A stretch of 64,000 nucleotides of DNA from Pseudooctadecabacter jejudonensis (lineage in GTDB: Bacteria > Pseudomonadota > Alphaproteobacteria > Rhodobacterales > Rhodobacteraceae): contig NZ_FWFT01000004.1 in assembly GCF_900172275.1 (NCBI RefSeq), forward strand, positions 62,001-126,000, read 5' to 3'. The notes beneath the pieces were generated by a model. The model did no database searches. It saw only the letters and a list, made by a program, of their open reading frames with translations, and was not told the origin of the DNA. The position numbers and the translations under genes are program-made. Of this stretch, positions 46,453 through 57,284 are shown in pieces (the stretch's first letter is position 1; the number at the start of each line of letters is the position of its first letter).

Positions 46453-48861
46453 ATGGGCATGACTAGCCTTCCCCCCCTTTTTCGCGATTGGTTTGCCTCT
46501 AAGGGCTGGTCGATCCATCCGCATCAACAGGCGATGTTGGACCGCGCCGAGGAGCCCGCCTTGTTGCTGATCGCGCCCACTGGGGGCGGGAAAACTCTAT
46601 CGGGTTTTTTGCCGTCCTTGGTGGAGTTGTCGGATGGCAACCATGAGGGCCTGCACACCATCTATGTGTCGCCGCTAAAGGCGCTGGCGGCGGATATCAA
46701 ACGCAATCTTGGCACACCGGTTTCTGAAATGGGGCTGCCCATTCGCATCGAAGACCGCACGGGCGATACGTCATACACCCAGAAACGCAGGCAACGGGCC
46801 GACCCGCCCCACATCTTGCTGACCACACCTGAGAGCCTTGCGCTCTTGGCATCCTACGAAGATGCGCCGCGCATTTTCAAAGGGGTGCAGCGGATCATTG
46901 TGGATGAGATCCATGCCTTGGCAGAAAGCAAGCGGGGCGATCAGCTGATGCTGGCGCTGTCGCGCATTCAAACCATCGCGCCTGATCTGCGCCGTGTGGG
47001 CCTGTCGGCGACGGTTGAGGACCCGCAGGCCATCGCTCAGAATTTGGCGCGCCATCCCGACCCCTGCCCGATTTTACAGGCCGATCCCGGCCCTGCGCCG
47101 GATATTTCCATGTTGGTCACAGATGAAAAACCGCCGTGGTCCGGCGGTGGCGCGGCCTATTCCATCCCAGCGGTTTTGGATCTGGTCAAACAGCATCGAA
47201 CGACCCTCATTTTCCACAACACCCGCGCGCAGGCCGAAATTTACTTTCACAATCTGTGGCTTGCCAACGAAGACGCCCTGCCAATCGGCATCCACCACGG
47301 CAGCCTTGATCGCGCCCAACGGGAAAAGGTTGAGGCCGCAATGGTGGCGGGTGAGCTGCGCGCCATCGTCTGTACAGGGTCCCTTGATCTGGGGATCGAC
47401 TGGGGCGATGTGGATCTGGTCGTGCAGATTGGCGCGCCCAAGAACGTCAAACGTCTCATTCAACGGATCGGGCGGGCCAATCACCGCTACAACGCGCCAT
47501 CCAAGGCCGTCATTGTGCCTGCGAACCGGTTTGAGGTGGTCGAATGCGTCGCCGCGTTGCAGGCGGCCAAGGAAAACGATCTTGATGGTGATCCCGGGTC
47601 TCCCGGGCCGAGAGATGTGCTGTGCCAACACATCCTGTTGATGTCCTGTTCTGGCCCCTTCACCGCTGACGCCCTGTTTGCTGAGATCAAGACCGTTGGG
47701 GCCTATGCCTCCCTCAGTCGGGCCGCCTTCGACGATTGTCTGGAATTTTGCGCCACCGGCGGCTATGCGCTGCGCGCCTATGATCAATGGCAGCGCCTGA
47801 AGCAGGTGGGCGACGTCTGGCAGTTGCGCGATCCAAGGGCCGCACAGCGTATCCGCATGAATATGGGGACAATCTTTGACTACGAGACATTGAAGGTCCG
47901 GTTCAAACGCGGCGCCAAGATGTTGGGTGAAATCGAAGAAGGCTTTGCCGCGACCCTGACCCCCGGCGATACGTTTCTGATCGGCGGCCAGATCGTGCGC
48001 TATGAAGGTCTGAACCAGCTCACGGTTGAGGTGAGCCGAAACAAAGGGCGTGAACCCAAGGTCGCCACCTTTAACGGGACGAAATTTGCGACCTCAACCC
48101 AGCTGAGCCAAAGGATCTTGCAGATGTTCCAGCAAGACAGCTGGCCCGCTTTGCCCGCCCACACATCGGAATGGCTGCACATGCAACGCGACTTTTCCAA
48201 GCTGCCGGAACCGGGCCGAATACTGGTTGAAACCTTTCCCCAAGACGGGCGGCAAAATATGGTGGTCTACGGGTTCGCCGGCATCAACGCACACCGCACG
48301 TTGGGCCTGATCCTGACCCAGCGGATGGAGGCCGCGGGCCTGAACCCGCTTGGGTTTGTCGTCACGGACTATGCGTTGTTGATTTGGGGCCTGAACGAAG
48401 TCACCGACCCTGCCCCGCTCTTCGATCCGCAAAATATGTACGACGGGTTAGAAACGTGGCTGCAAGGCAATGCCGTGATGAAGCGCACCTTCCGTGTCGC
48501 GGCCACAATTGCAGGGCTGATCGAACGCAACACACGGCAGGGCCGCAAAACAGGCCGACAGGCCACGTTTTCCAGCGATATCTTGTATGACACGCTGGCC
48601 AAATATGACCCCGACCACCTGATGCTGCGCATCACCCGCGAAGAGGCCATGCGTGGCCTTGTCGATTTTGGTCGGGTTGAGGACATGCTGGAACGCACGA
48701 AGGGCCAAGTCGACCATCTGCGCCTGTCCCGTGTCACCCCCCTGGCCGCCCCGTTGTTTCTTGAACCGGGTCGGATCCCTGTCTGGGGCGAAGGACGTGA
48801 GAGATTGATGCAAGACCGCGCCGCTGAACTGATGGAAGAGGCAGGCCTCACATCCCTGTAA
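46453..48861 (+). CDS. ligase-associated DNA damage response DEXH-box helicase (Lhr-like)
   Basis: An 802-aa superfamily 2 helicase. Walker A is APTGGGKTLSGFLPSL, the DExH box VDEIHALAESKRGDQ, motif III GLSATVEDPQ and motif VI QRIGRANHRYN; Lhr-core and DUF4011-type C-terminal domains follow. It is the helicase of the conserved set helicase-PdeM-exonuclease-ATP-dependent ligase for DNA repair. Only helicase and PdeM are here. The ATG at 46453 or the one six bases later may be the start; no strong RBS is seen. Confidence 0.92.
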   Translation: MGMTSLPPLFRDWFASKGWSIHPHQQAMLDRAEEPALLLIAPTGGGKTLSGFLPSLVELSDGNHEGLHTIYVSPLKALAADIKRNLGTPVSEMGLPIRIEDRTGDTSYTQKRRQRADPPHILLTTPESLALLASYEDAPRIFKGVQRIIVDEIHALAESKRGDQLMLALSRIQTIAPDLRRVGLSATVEDPQAIAQNLARHPDPCPILQADPGPAPDISMLVTDEKPPWSGGGAAYSIPAVLDLVKQHRTTLIFHNTRAQAEIYFHNLWLANEDALPIGIHHGSLDRAQREKVEAAMVAGELRAIVCTGSLDLGIDWGDVDLVVQIGAPKNVKRLIQRIGRANHRYNAPSKAVIVPANRFEVVECVAALQAAKENDLDGDPGSPGPRDVLCQHILLMSCSGPFTADALFAEIKTVGAYASLSRAAFDDCLEFCATGGYALRAYDQWQRLKQVGDVWQLRDPRAAQRIRMNMGTIFDYETLKVRFKRGAKMLGEIEEGFAATLTPGDTFLIGGQIVRYEGLNQLTVEVSRNKGREPKVATFNGTKFATSTQLSQRILQMFQQDSWPALPAHTSEWLHMQRDFSKLPEPGRILVETFPQDGRQNMVVYGFAGINAHRTLGLILTQRMEAAGLNPLGFVVTDYALLIWGLNEVTDPAPLFDPQNMYDGLETWLQGNAVMKRTFRVAATIAGLIERNTRQGRKTGRQATFSSDILYDTLAKYDPDHLMLRITREEAMRGLVDFGRVEDMLERTKGQVDHLRLSRVTPLAAPLFLEPGRIPVWGEGRERLMQDRAAELMEEAGLTSL

Positions 48862-48905
48862 CCCATGTCTGGACAAACCTTCTGGCGCACGGCAAAGAAC
48901 AGACC

Positions 48906-49586
48906 ATGAACGATTACGCATTTACCTTTGCAGACGTATCCCTGGTGGCCCGCGCCGATGGCAGCCTGTGGTGGCCCGAAAAGGCGATTTTATGCGTGTC
49001 AGACCTGCATTTGGGCAAATCCGACCGGATTGCACGAAGGGGCGGCACCCTTTTGCCGCCCTATGAAACGCAAGAAACGCTGTGGCAGCTGCAGGAAGCC
49101 ATCGCAGACACATCGCCCAAAACAGTGATTTGCCTGGGCGACAGTTTTGACGACCTGGGTGCCGCGATGTCCCTGCCTGCGGATATGCAGAAAATGATCG
49201 CAGGGCTTCAGGCGGGTCGAAACTGGATCTGGATTGAGGGCAACCACGACCCTGGCCCTGTCGAATTGGGGGGCAGTCATCTTCTCGACTACCACACGCA
49301 GGGCCTCGTCTTTCGCCACATCGCGACTGCGGCCGGTTGTGGGGAAATTTCAGGCCACTATCATCCAAAGGCTGGCGTGCCTGGCTTGCGACAGGTGCGC
49401 AGCTTTCTGATTGATCAGAACCGCGTTATCATGCCGTCGTTTGGCGCCTACACCGGCGGATTGTCTGCCGCGTCACAACCTTTGCGGGATCTGATGTTGC
49501 CGGATGGCCTGGCGATCCTGACAGGCTCACGCGCGATACCCATGCCACTCTCTGCCCTTGTCAGGCCGCAAGGAGCCCGGCGTTAA
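48906..49586 (+). CDS. pdeM: ligase-associated DNA damage response endonuclease PdeM
   Basis: A 226-aa calcineurin-like metallophosphoesterase. Metal-binding motifs are in order: CVSDLHLGK, CLGDSFDD, IEGNHDPGP and GEISGHYHPKAG. PdeM works with the Lhr-like helicase encoded just upstream in a repair system that includes an ATP-dependent ligase and a beta-CASP exonuclease, both missing from the window. Its 3' end overlaps the convergent LytTR gene by 26 bases. Confidence 0.93.
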   Translation: MNDYAFTFADVSLVARADGSLWWPEKAILCVSDLHLGKSDRIARRGGTLLPPYETQETLWQLQEAIADTSPKTVICLGDSFDDLGAAMSLPADMQKMIAGLQAGRNWIWIEGNHDPGPVELGGSHLLDYHTQGLVFRHIATAAGCGEISGHYHPKAGVPGLRQVRSFLIDQNRVIMPSFGAYTGGLSAASQPLRDLMLPDGLAILTGSRAIPMPLSALVRPQGARR

Positions 49587-50328
49587 CCAACTCACCTCGG
49601 TACTTGGGCCCAACCGGAACACTGCTTCCACATGTGGTCCGGACAACAGGTTTGCCCCCGGTTTCATCCACCAAAATGATCCAGCGCAACGCAACCCAAT
49701 GGGACCGATGGGTGCACAAACCTGGCTCTACGTCGATTTCACCCAAGGCATCGCGCAACCGCATGAGGATCCGATATTCCGCCCCGTCATCAGTACAGAT
49801 GCGAATGTGGTGGTTGTCCGAACTGATCCGCGTCAGACGAACCCCGTCCGGCGCGTCAATTCGATCAAGCAACCTATCGCGGGACGGCGCAGCGGACCCA
49901 GCCGGTGCCGTGGGCGCCATCCAACGGCGCAGCACCAAAATCCCTGCCCCGACACAGATCGTGATCCCAACCGTCATGTGCCAACTCAACGATGTGACAG
50001 AGAGACCTCCCGTCAACCAAGAGTTAAACTCGACCACCAACGGACCAAAGGTCAAACCCAGCGACAGTATGACTGCCACGTCTTCAACCCATTCAGGGCG
50101 GGCTGCCAAAATTTGACGCCAGAACAAACGCCACGCCAGCGCGATCAAAATTGCAACCGCAATCAGACAGCCCCAGTACACCAACCGCCAGGCGAAAGTC
50201 TGTGTTTCGAATGTTCCAAACGGACCTGAAAGCGCCACAACAAACGTGGTTATTGCCCAGCCAAACAAAAGACTGCCCGTCACCACACTTTTCACAGTTG
50301 CCACGGCCCCCTTCGCGCGTTCTTCCAT
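49561..50328 (-). CDS. membrane-anchored LytTR DNA-binding protein
   Basis: A 255-aa protein with four predicted membrane helices (about 15-35, 45-68, 80-100, 118-135) and a C-terminal LytTR domain: RISSDNHHIRICTDDGAEYR, LRDALGEI and GLCTHRSHWVALRWI match the family. The HRSHWVA stretch is the most diagnostic part. Without a receiver domain, signal sensing may be through the membrane part. It has no obvious target nearby. Convergent with pdeM, with 26 bases shared. Confidence 0.85.
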   Translation of the reverse strand: MEERAKGAVATVKSVVTGSLLFGWAITTFVVALSGPFGTFETQTFAWRLVYWGCLIAVAILIALAWRLFWRQILAARPEWVEDVAVILSLGLTFGPLVVEFNSWLTGGLSVTSLSWHMTVGITICVGAGILVLRRWMAPTAPAGSAAPSRDRLLDRIDAPDGVRLTRISSDNHHIRICTDDGAEYRILMRLRDALGEIDVEPGLCTHRSHWVALRWIILVDETGGKPVVRTTCGSSVPVGPKYRGELVNAGLLAA

Positions 50329-50415
50329 GCGGCCCCCTCAAACAGCACTTCGAATGGTAGAATCGCGCTCTACCATCGCGTGTAGCATACAGAGAACAGT
50401 CCGCGCGAAAAAGGG

Positions 50416-51315
50416 CTATGCCGTCAAACCTTTAGGCTCTTCCAAACCATGTGCGCGGCAACAGGCTGTCAGGGTGTTTGCCAAAAGACAGGCGATGGTC
50501 ATCGGGCCGACGCCACCTGGCACTGGTGTGACCGCTGACGCAACCTCGCGCACTGTTTCATAGGCCACATCACCCAGCAATTTTGTCTTTCCTGGTTTGT
50601 CAGGATGGGGGATCCGCGTGATGCCGACATCAATGACCGTCGCCCCCGGTTTGACCCAATCCGCTTGCACCATCTCCGCCCGCCCGACAGCGGCCACCAG
50701 GATATCGGCCCTCCGGCACACCTCGGCCAAATCTTTGGTCCGCGAATGGGCAATCGTCACCGTACAATTTTCCTGCAGCAACAACTGCCCCATAGGTTTG
50801 CCGAACAAATTAGACCGCCCGACAACCACAGCCTCCATACCGGACATCGACCCAATCTGATCTCGCAGCAACATCAGACAGCCCAATGGGGTACACGACA
50901 CCAGCCCTTTCTCACCACTGGCCAAAAGCCCTGCGTTCACCACACTCAATCCATCCACATCCTTGGCCGGATCAATGCGCGCCACAACGGATCGCTCGTT
51001 GAGATGATCTGGCACCGGAAACTGGCACAGAATGCCATGGACGGATGGATCCGCATTCAATTGATCAATCAAGGCAAACAAATCCGCTTCGGGCACATCT
51101 GCGGGCAACTTATGTTCAAACGACGCCATACCGACTTCAACAGTCTGGCGATGCTTGGCCGCGACATAAACCTCACTGGCCGGATCTTCCCCCACCAGAA
51201 CAACAGCCAGTCCGGGCGTTACGCCGTGATCTGCTTTCAGCCGCGCAACATGGTCAGCTATCTGCCCACGCACATCCGCCGCGAAGGCCTTTCCGTCAAT
51301 CACTGTCCCCGCCAT
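50416..51315 (-). CDS. folD: bifunctional methylene-THF dehydrogenase/methenyl-THF cyclohydrolase FolD
   Basis: A 299-aa one-carbon enzyme interconverting 5,10-methylene-, methenyl- and 10-formyl-tetrahydrofolate with NADP. The catalytic Lys54 is in [14 protein letters not shown] and the NADP-side motifs are [12 protein letters not shown] and PGGVGPMT. I chose the ATG at 51315 ([11 protein letters not shown]), the usual FolD start. fhs is 117 bases upstream on the same strand; together they form a formate-to-methylene-THF route. Confidence 0.96.
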   Translation of the reverse strand: MAGTVIDGKAFAADVRGQIADHVARLKADHGVTPGLAVVLVGEDPASEVYVAAKHRQTVEVGMASFEHKLPADVPEADLFALIDQLNADPSVHGILCQFPVPDHLNERSVVARIDPAKDVDGLSVVNAGLLASGEKGLVSCTPLGCLMLLRDQIGSMSGMEAVVVGRSNLFGKPMGQLLLQENCTVTIAHSRTKDLAEVCRRADILVAAVGRAEMVQADWVKPGATVIDVGITRIPHPDKPGKTKLLGDVAYETVREVASAVTPVPGGVGPMTIACLLANTLTACCRAHGLEEPKGLTA

Positions 51316-51332
51316 GGCACGCGCCCTTTCCT

Positions 51333-51349
51333 TCTTTGGGTCAAAAATA
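51333..51349 (-). repeat. dispersed 3'-border motif, copy E
   Basis: The minus strand reads TATTTTTGACCCAAAGA between the fhs stop and the folD start, preceded by GGCGGGAGG. Here it lies inside a likely operon, only 18 bases before the folD ATG, which makes a simple terminator role less certain. Confidence 0.55.
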
Positions 51350-51390
51350 CCTCCCGCCTGGAAGGCAAAGGGATCGGCGGGTGGGGCGCC

Positions 51391-51408
51391 TTTGGCCCTC
51401 AGGCCAAA
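51391..51408 (-). other. hairpin after fhs
   Basis: TTTGGCC-CTCA-GGCCAAA is a perfect 7-bp stem 24 bases after the fhs stop. No T run follows, so it may be an RNA-stability or attenuation hairpin within the fhs-folD transcript. Confidence 0.4.
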
Positions 51409-51431
51409 CAGCGTCACCCGCCGATCCCGAC

Positions 51432-53108
51432 TTAGAACAAACCTTCGATCTGTCCGTCATCATTCAAGTGGATATTCTCTGCAGACGGCACACGGGGCAG
51501 GCCTGGCATGGTCATGATCTCACCGCAGACGGCCACGATGAACCCCGCCCCCGCACTCAACCGCACCTCACGCACCGGAACCGAATGACCTGTCGGCGCA
51601 CCGCGCAGGCTCGGATCGGTTGAGAACGAATACTGGGTTTTCGCCATGCACACCGGCAAATCACCGTAGCCCTGCTCTTCCCACAGCTTCAACTGATCGC
51701 GGATTTTCTGATCCATTAGCGCCTCATCCGCCCGGTAGATCCGTTTGCAAATCGTCTGGATTTTCTCGGCCAGCGGCATATCGTCAGGATAGATGGGGGA
51801 GAAGTTGGCCGTGTCAGCCTCGGCCAGCTCGGCCACCTTCGTCGCCAGATCCGCAGACCCTTCAGACCCAAGCTCCCAGTGACGCGACAAGACCGCCTCA
51901 GCCCCGTGGGATTTGACATACTCTTTGATCATATCCACTTCGGCATCGGTGTCGGTGACAAAATGGTTGATCGCCACGACGACAGGCACACCAAAGGATT
52001 TCAGGTTCTCGATGTGACGGCCAAGGTTCGGGCAGCCCGCCTTTACGGCATCAACATTTTCTGCACCCAGATCAGCCTTTGCCACGCCGCCGTTCATCTT
52101 CATGGCGCGCACCGTGGCCACACAGACCACCACCGAAGGGCTCAACCCCGCTTTGCGGCATTTGATGTTCATGAATTTCTCAGCGCCGAGGTCCGCGCCA
52201 AAGCCCGCCTCAGTCACCACATAATCCGCGATTTTCAACGCCGTTGTCGTCGCAATGACAGAGTTACAGCCGTGTGCGATGTTTGCGAACGGTCCACCGT
52301 GAACAAATGCAGGGTTGTTTTCCAATGTCTGCACCAGGTTCGGCTGCATCGCGTCCTTCAACAGAACGGTCATTGCTCCGTCCGCTTTGATGTCACGGCA
52401 GAAAACCGGGCTCCGGTCGCGGCGGTAGGCCACGATCATATCGCCCAGACGTTTCTGCAGATCCTGTAGGTCTTTGGCCAGGCACAAGATCGCCATAACT
52501 TCAGACGCCACCGTGATGTCAAAACCCGCTTCACGGGGAAACCCGTTGGCGACCCCCCCCAGCGACGCTGTGATCTGGCGCAGGGCACGGTCGTTCATAT
52601 CCACGACACGGCGCCACACAACGCGGCGAATGTCGATCTCGCATTCATTGCCCCAATAGATGTGGTTGTCGATCATCGCAGACAGCAGCGAATGCGCGGA
52701 CGTGATCGCGTGGAAATCTCCGGTAAAGTGCAGGTTCATGTCTTCCATCGGCACAACCTGCGCATACCCGCCGCCAGCGGCCCCGCCCTTCATCCCGAAG
52801 TTTGGCCCAAGGGACGCCTCACGAATACAGATCGCGGCCTTTTTGCCGATCCGGTTCAGGCCATCGCCCAGACCGACTGTGGTTGTCGTCTTACCCTCAC
52901 CCGCGGGGGTCGGGTTGATCGCGGTCACAAGGACCAGCTTGCCGTTGCCGTTGCCCTGAACGGAGTTGATGAAAGATTGGCTGACTTTCGCCTTGTCGTG
53001 ACCATAGGGCAGCAGGTCATCGCTGCCGATGCCCAGCTTTGCGCCGATCTCTTGAATCGGTTTCTTGTTCGCTTCGCGCGCGATTTCGATGTCTGTCTTG
53101 TAACCCAT
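51432..53108 (-). CDS. fhs: formate-tetrahydrofolate ligase
   Basis: A 558-aa ATP-dependent ligase making 10-formyl-THF from formate and THF. The P-loop is [18 protein letters not shown] (67-84), and the family stretches [20 protein letters not shown] and [20 protein letters not shown] are intact. The ATG at 53108 ([13 protein letters not shown]) is the family start. With folD it lets the cell bring formate into, or release it from, the folate pool, common in roseobacters that oxidise methylated compounds. Confidence 0.97.
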   Translation of the reverse strand: MGYKTDIEIAREANKKPIQEIGAKLGIGSDDLLPYGHDKAKVSQSFINSVQGNGNGKLVLVTAINPTPAGEGKTTTTVGLGDGLNRIGKKAAICIREASLGPNFGMKGGAAGGGYAQVVPMEDMNLHFTGDFHAITSAHSLLSAMIDNHIYWGNECEIDIRRVVWRRVVDMNDRALRQITASLGGVANGFPREAGFDITVASEVMAILCLAKDLQDLQKRLGDMIVAYRRDRSPVFCRDIKADGAMTVLLKDAMQPNLVQTLENNPAFVHGGPFANIAHGCNSVIATTTALKIADYVVTEAGFGADLGAEKFMNIKCRKAGLSPSVVVCVATVRAMKMNGGVAKADLGAENVDAVKAGCPNLGRHIENLKSFGVPVVVAINHFVTDTDAEVDMIKEYVKSHGAEAVLSRHWELGSEGSADLATKVAELAEADTANFSPIYPDDMPLAEKIQTICKRIYRADEALMDQKIRDQLKLWEEQGYGDLPVCMAKTQYSFSTDPSLRGAPTGHSVPVREVRLSAGAGFIVAVCGEIMTMPGLPRVPSAENIHLNDDGQIEGLF

Positions 53109-53296
53109 TGTTGGTCTCCCCGTGGCAGAACAGCCTTGTCTGCATATGATGTGGCATGAGGGAACCACAGCCCGCAAACCCAAGTGAAAAACTTTGCGAC
53201 ATTTTCACGGGCGGAAACGTCAGATCGGACATCATCCGTTTCTGATACGAAACCTGTGCGGCGGATGGGGACGCGCCGGATGGCTTCGCCCGCGAC

Positions 53297-53881
53297 TTAA
53301 GACGGCTGCCAAGCCCGCTGATCCGGAATGTGCAAAGTCAGCCTATCGCCCAGATTGATCCGGCCTTCTGCCGCCACCCATGCGGTCACACCGCGCAGAT
53401 TCTTGGCGGCTGTTTTGAAGGTCACATCAAGATCGCCATGTTCGCTTTGCAAAGAGCGTGTCACCAGATGGCAGGGGCGATTTTCCATATCCACCGTCAC
53501 CGTCGCCCCGCTGGGCGCCTGCAATCGTGACGACGGCGGCACGAATGTCAGATCGGGCAAGCCTCGCACCATGATCGTGGCCCCTAGTCGGGCCGGATCA
53601 ATGGCATCCAGCCCCATCTTTGCAGCAATCTGTGTTAGTTCCTCTTCGCTGATGATACACAGCTGTCTCTCATTCTTGATCGCAGTGCCTTTGGCGTATT
53701 GCGACGACACCCGGCTGCACGACGGGCGCGTCAGACCATTGTGGCATTCCGCTGCGATGCCCTCAAACGTCAAATCCAGATGATCACGCACCACTGACTT
53801 CAATGCCGTCCGGTCCTCGGTCTCAAGTGCGCCGATCCAGACAACGTCTGCGGTATATTCTGTGGGCTTTAGGGCTGGCAT
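53297..53881 (-). CDS. MOSC domain-containing protein
   Basis: A 194-aa stand-alone MOSC domain protein, a family that handles sulfur carried on a cysteine and is related to the C-terminus of molybdenum cofactor sulfurase. LTRPSCSRVSSQYAKGTAIK and LGATIMVRGLP then RPC (MENRPCHLVTRSL) hold candidate sulfur-binding Cys residues. KNLRGVTAWVAAEGRINLGD is the terminal MOSC stretch. No molybdoenzyme lies nearby, so the target is unknown. Confidence 0.85.
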   Translation of the reverse strand: MPALKPTEYTADVVWIGALETEDRTALKSVVRDHLDLTFEGIAAECHNGLTRPSCSRVSSQYAKGTAIKNERQLCIISEEELTQIAAKMGLDAIDPARLGATIMVRGLPDLTFVPPSSRLQAPSGATVTVDMENRPCHLVTRSLQSEHGDLDVTFKTAAKNLRGVTAWVAAEGRINLGDRLTLHIPDQRAWQPS

Positions 53882-53959
53882 TGCGATCTCCTTTGGTCAT
53901 TCGTGCCGCAGCCTTGGGAACGGCTCAACCCAAAAAGTGTGAGATCAGATGTCACCTAA

Positions 53960-53994
53960 CAAAATAAACCCCCCGCACGGTGACGTGCGGGGGG
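53960..53994 (-). terminator. ftsH terminator
   Basis: On the minus strand CCCCCCGCACG-TCAC-CGTGCGGGGGG is a perfect 11-bp stem followed by TTTATTTT, ten bases after the ftsH stop. It separates the tol-ftsH run from the MOSC gene. Confidence 0.9.
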
Positions 53995-54003
53995 GGGTTC
54001 TGT

Positions 54004-55914
54004 TTAAGTGGCTTCCGGTTCCATGTCCGGCGCTTTAGGTTTGCGCGGCTTGGTTTTCGGAATTGCGGTGACCGAATTGCCAGAGGCCGGCGGCACATCT
54101 GCATCGCCGTCATCATCGCGACCCAAAGGCTCACCCGCCATGACCTTTTTGATCTCGGCGCCCGTCAGCGTCTCATATTCCAAAAGGCCTTGGGCAAGAC
54201 GTTCCCACTCATCCTTTTTCTCCGTCAGGATGCGTTTGGCTTCCTCATACCCCTGTTCGATAAAGGCCTTCACCTCTTCTTCGATCAGCTCCTTTGTCTG
54301 GGTCGACACCGAGAACCCGGCGGTGTTGCCGGAATAGCCTTCGTGGGCTTCAGCGTAATCGATGTTGCCGACCTTATCGGACATGCCCCAACGCATAATC
54401 ATCGCGCGCGACAACTGGCTGGCCTGCTGAATGTCACCGGAAGGTCCGTTCGACACAGCATCTTCGCCATATTTCAGAACCTCAGCCGCTTTGCCTGCCA
54501 TGGTCATCGCCAACCGCTGATGACATTCATCGCGGAACATATTCAGACGGTCCATCTCAGGCAGTGACATCACCATGCCCAGCGCTCCACCGCGTGGGAT
54601 GATCGTCGCCTTATACACGGGGTCACATTTCGGCAGTGTGATACCGACAACAGCATGACCGGCTTCGTGATACGCGGTCATTTCTTTCTGGGCGTCCGTC
54701 ATGACCATGGACCGACGTTCAGCGCCCATCATCACCTTGTCTTTCGCCTGTTCGAAGTCGAGCATGGCAACAAAACGGCGGCCAACGCGTGCGGCCATCA
54801 AGGCAGCCTCATTCACAAGGTTGGCCAAATCCGCACCAGAGAACCCAGGTGTGCCGCGCGCAATGATGCGCAGGTCAACATCAGGGCCAAGCGGTACTTT
54901 GCGCGCATGCACACCGAGGATCTTTTCACGGCCTTTGATGTCCGGATTTGGCACGGTGACCTGACGGTCAAACCGGCCCGGACGCAGCAAGGCTGGGTCC
55001 AGAACGTCGCGGCGGTTGGTGGCGGCCACGATGATGATGCCTTCATTGGCCTCAAACCCGTCCATCTCAACCAGCAATTGGTTCAACGTCTGTTCGCGTT
55101 CGTCGTTGCCACCGCCATAACCGGCCCCACGGGCACGGCCCACGGCGTCGATCTCGTCAATGAACAAAATACACGGCGCGTTCTTCTTGGCCTGTTCGAA
55201 CATATCGCGCACACGCGACGCGCCAACACCCACGAACATTTCAACAAAGTCAGAGCCGGAGATGGTGAAAAATGGCACGCCAGCCTCACCTGCAATGGCG
55301 CGGGCGAGAAGCGTTTTACCCGTCCCCGGAGGCCCAACAAGCAAGGCCCCTTTCGGAATTTTGCCCCCCAACCGAGAGAACTTCTGCGGGTTGCGCAAAA
55401 ACTCAACAATTTCTTCGAGTTCTTCTTTGGCCTCGTCAATGCCGGCCACATCATCAAACGTCACACGGCCCTGCTTTTCGGTCAGCAGCTTGGCGCGGGA
55501 TTTCCCGAACCCCATGGCGCCGCCTTTGCCACCGCCCTGCATGCGGTTCATAAAGTAAATCCACACACCGATAAGCAGCAAGAAGGGCAACAGACCCACA
55601 AGGAACGTCGCAAGGCCAGATTGCTCTTGCGCCTCAGCGGTCAAAGGAACGCCCTTGTCGACCAGCATATTGGTCACTTCCGCATCCGCCGGAACAATCG
55701 TCACATACGTGCGGTTGTCGGACCCGCGATAAAACAGCTGTTCCCCATCCAAACGGGCCTCGGCCACAGCGCCGGCATCCACGGCCTGCACGAATTCGGA
55801 ATAGCTTTTTTCATTGCTCTGCTGTGTGCCCGCGCCGTTCCCAAACAGGTTAAACAGCGAGATCACCAGAACAAACAGGACGACCCAGAAGGCCAGATTG
55901 CGTGCGTTGCCCAA
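54004..55914 (-). CDS. ftsH: ATP-dependent zinc metalloprotease FtsH
   Basis: A 636-aa membrane-bound AAA+ protease. Two N-terminal helices (about 8-25 and 103-122) flank a periplasmic domain. Walker A GPPGTGKT (194-201), Walker [10 protein letters not shown], and the second region [18 protein letters not shown] are present. The zinc site is His416-Glu-Ala-Gly-His420. It degrades misfolded membrane proteins and regulators such as LpxC or sigma-32 in relatives. The place after tilS is the usual alphaproteobacterial order. Confidence 0.98.
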   Translation of the reverse strand: MGNARNLAFWVVLFVLVISLFNLFGNGAGTQQSNEKSYSEFVQAVDAGAVAEARLDGEQLFYRGSDNRTYVTIVPADAEVTNMLVDKGVPLTAEAQEQSGLATFLVGLLPFLLLIGVWIYFMNRMQGGGKGGAMGFGKSRAKLLTEKQGRVTFDDVAGIDEAKEELEEIVEFLRNPQKFSRLGGKIPKGALLVGPPGTGKTLLARAIAGEAGVPFFTISGSDFVEMFVGVGASRVRDMFEQAKKNAPCILFIDEIDAVGRARGAGYGGGNDEREQTLNQLLVEMDGFEANEGIIIVAATNRRDVLDPALLRPGRFDRQVTVPNPDIKGREKILGVHARKVPLGPDVDLRIIARGTPGFSGADLANLVNEAALMAARVGRRFVAMLDFEQAKDKVMMGAERRSMVMTDAQKEMTAYHEAGHAVVGITLPKCDPVYKATIIPRGGALGMVMSLPEMDRLNMFRDECHQRLAMTMAGKAAEVLKYGEDAVSNGPSGDIQQASQLSRAMIMRWGMSDKVGNIDYAEAHEGYSGNTAGFSVSTQTKELIEEEVKAFIEQGYEEAKRILTEKKDEWERLAQGLLEYETLTGAEIKKVMAGEPLGRDDDGDADVPPASGNSVTAIPKTKPRKPKAPDMEPEAT

Positions 55915-56000
55915 AACGAGGCTCCTTTAAATACTGGATTGGCAGCGAAAGATTAAGATCGCGTTGCCACCCCACTAAGATAGAGGCTTGAGGGGTAAGT

Positions 56001-57284
56001 TCAACGGGAAAGCAGGAAAGACCCAAACGCCGCGACAATGCGCGCGCGGAAGCCGTTGTTGTGGCCTGCAACAGGTGCAGATTGCAGTCTGTCGCCTTCA
56101 AACACTGCGGGGGAAGCCATCAAAGATGCGCGGGACAGCCCCGTTTCGCGCCAATCCGCGACCTGTGACACGGCGTTGCCCAGGGCGCGAACAGTCAGGT
56201 TGCCCACGATTCTGCTGCTGTCCTCCACCGTGACCTCCCACCTGCCGTCCCAAAGGACAGACGGTGCGCCATGAGGCCACGTCATATCCCCCGCGCAGGC
56301 CGCGAATTCACGCGAAAACCGCGTTTCGGTGTCCGATTGCGTGACAAGACAGCCCGCAAGGGTGTGTTTTCCTGTGGACCCAAGACCCTGTTCCATTTCG
56401 CCCAAGGCGCTTTGGCGGGGCGCGTAGCCCGCGCCGTTGATGTGACGCAGGGCCGCAAGCCACAGTCTGCGTTTGATCTCATCGGGAAAGGTCGTTCGGG
56501 CGATGATGACATCCCCACCGGAAAAGGTCACAGCGCGTTCAGCCTCTTGCATCGCGTAATATTCAAGCGCGGTGCGCGCCGACAGGATGTTCAGGGCAAC
56601 GTCTTTCAGGCCGTCGACCGTGATCCCCAAGGGGGCCAATACCCCCAAGGCGCGGCGCGCTTTCGGGCGGTCGTAGGTTTCATCCTCATTGGTGGGGTCG
56701 TCGGCCCAGGTCACGTCATGACGGCGCAGGTAATCACGCAAATCAGCGCGATTTTGCTGCCAGAACGGGCGCGCCCAGCGCATCCCGTGACGGTCAAACC
56801 GCACATCCATCAAGGACAGACCATCAACGCCTGCTTTGCGCCCCAGACGCATCAAGAACGTCTCGGCCACATCATCGGCCGTGTGACCCACCAACATCCC
56901 GCCGATGCCGCGCGCTTGGGCCCATTCGGCCATCATGCGGTATCGGGCCTCTCGCGCGGCGGCGGGGATGTTGCCGGAGGCCTCCGTGCCAGCCCACTTC
57001 AATGTCTCATGGTAAATGCCAGCCTGCGCGCAAAACGCGGCCACCGCCTCAGCCTCCTGCATGGCGTCGATCCGCAAGCCGTGATGAACGGTGACGGCCT
57101 CAACCGGAATGCCCGCTAGATCGGACCACGCCTTGGCCACATGCAACACCGCCATGCTGTCGCCCCCACCGGAGACCGCAACGCCCACCTTGTCCGGCAG
57201 AGGCACGGAAAAGGCTGTGTCGATGAAATGAACAAGGCCGCCATCCGGCCCAAATGCGGCCAGCTGGTCCGGCGTCAGCCGCAC
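56001..57284 (-). CDS. tilS: tRNA(Ile)-lysidine synthase
   Basis: A 427-aa enzyme that converts C34 of tRNA-Ile2 (CAU anticodon) to lysidine so that it reads AUA. The PP-loop AVSGGGDSMAVLHVA and VTVHHGLR and GHTADDVAETFLMRLGR motifs are present. No ATG fits; the proposed GTG at 57284 overlaps the cpoB stop by ten bases and gives MRLTPDQLAAFG, a sensible N-terminus. Translation is probably coupled to cpoB. Confidence 0.92.
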   Translation of the reverse strand: MRLTPDQLAAFGPDGGLVHFIDTAFSVPLPDKVGVAVSGGGDSMAVLHVAKAWSDLAGIPVEAVTVHHGLRIDAMQEAEAVAAFCAQAGIYHETLKWAGTEASGNIPAAAREARYRMMAEWAQARGIGGMLVGHTADDVAETFLMRLGRKAGVDGLSLMDVRFDRHGMRWARPFWQQNRADLRDYLRRHDVTWADDPTNEDETYDRPKARRALGVLAPLGITVDGLKDVALNILSARTALEYYAMQEAERAVTFSGGDVIIARTTFPDEIKRRLWLAALRHINGAGYAPRQSALGEMEQGLGSTGKHTLAGCLVTQSDTETRFSREFAACAGDMTWPHGAPSVLWDGRWEVTVEDSSRIVGNLTVRALGNAVSQVADWRETGLSRASLMASPAVFEGDRLQSAPVAGHNNGFRARIVAAFGSFLLSR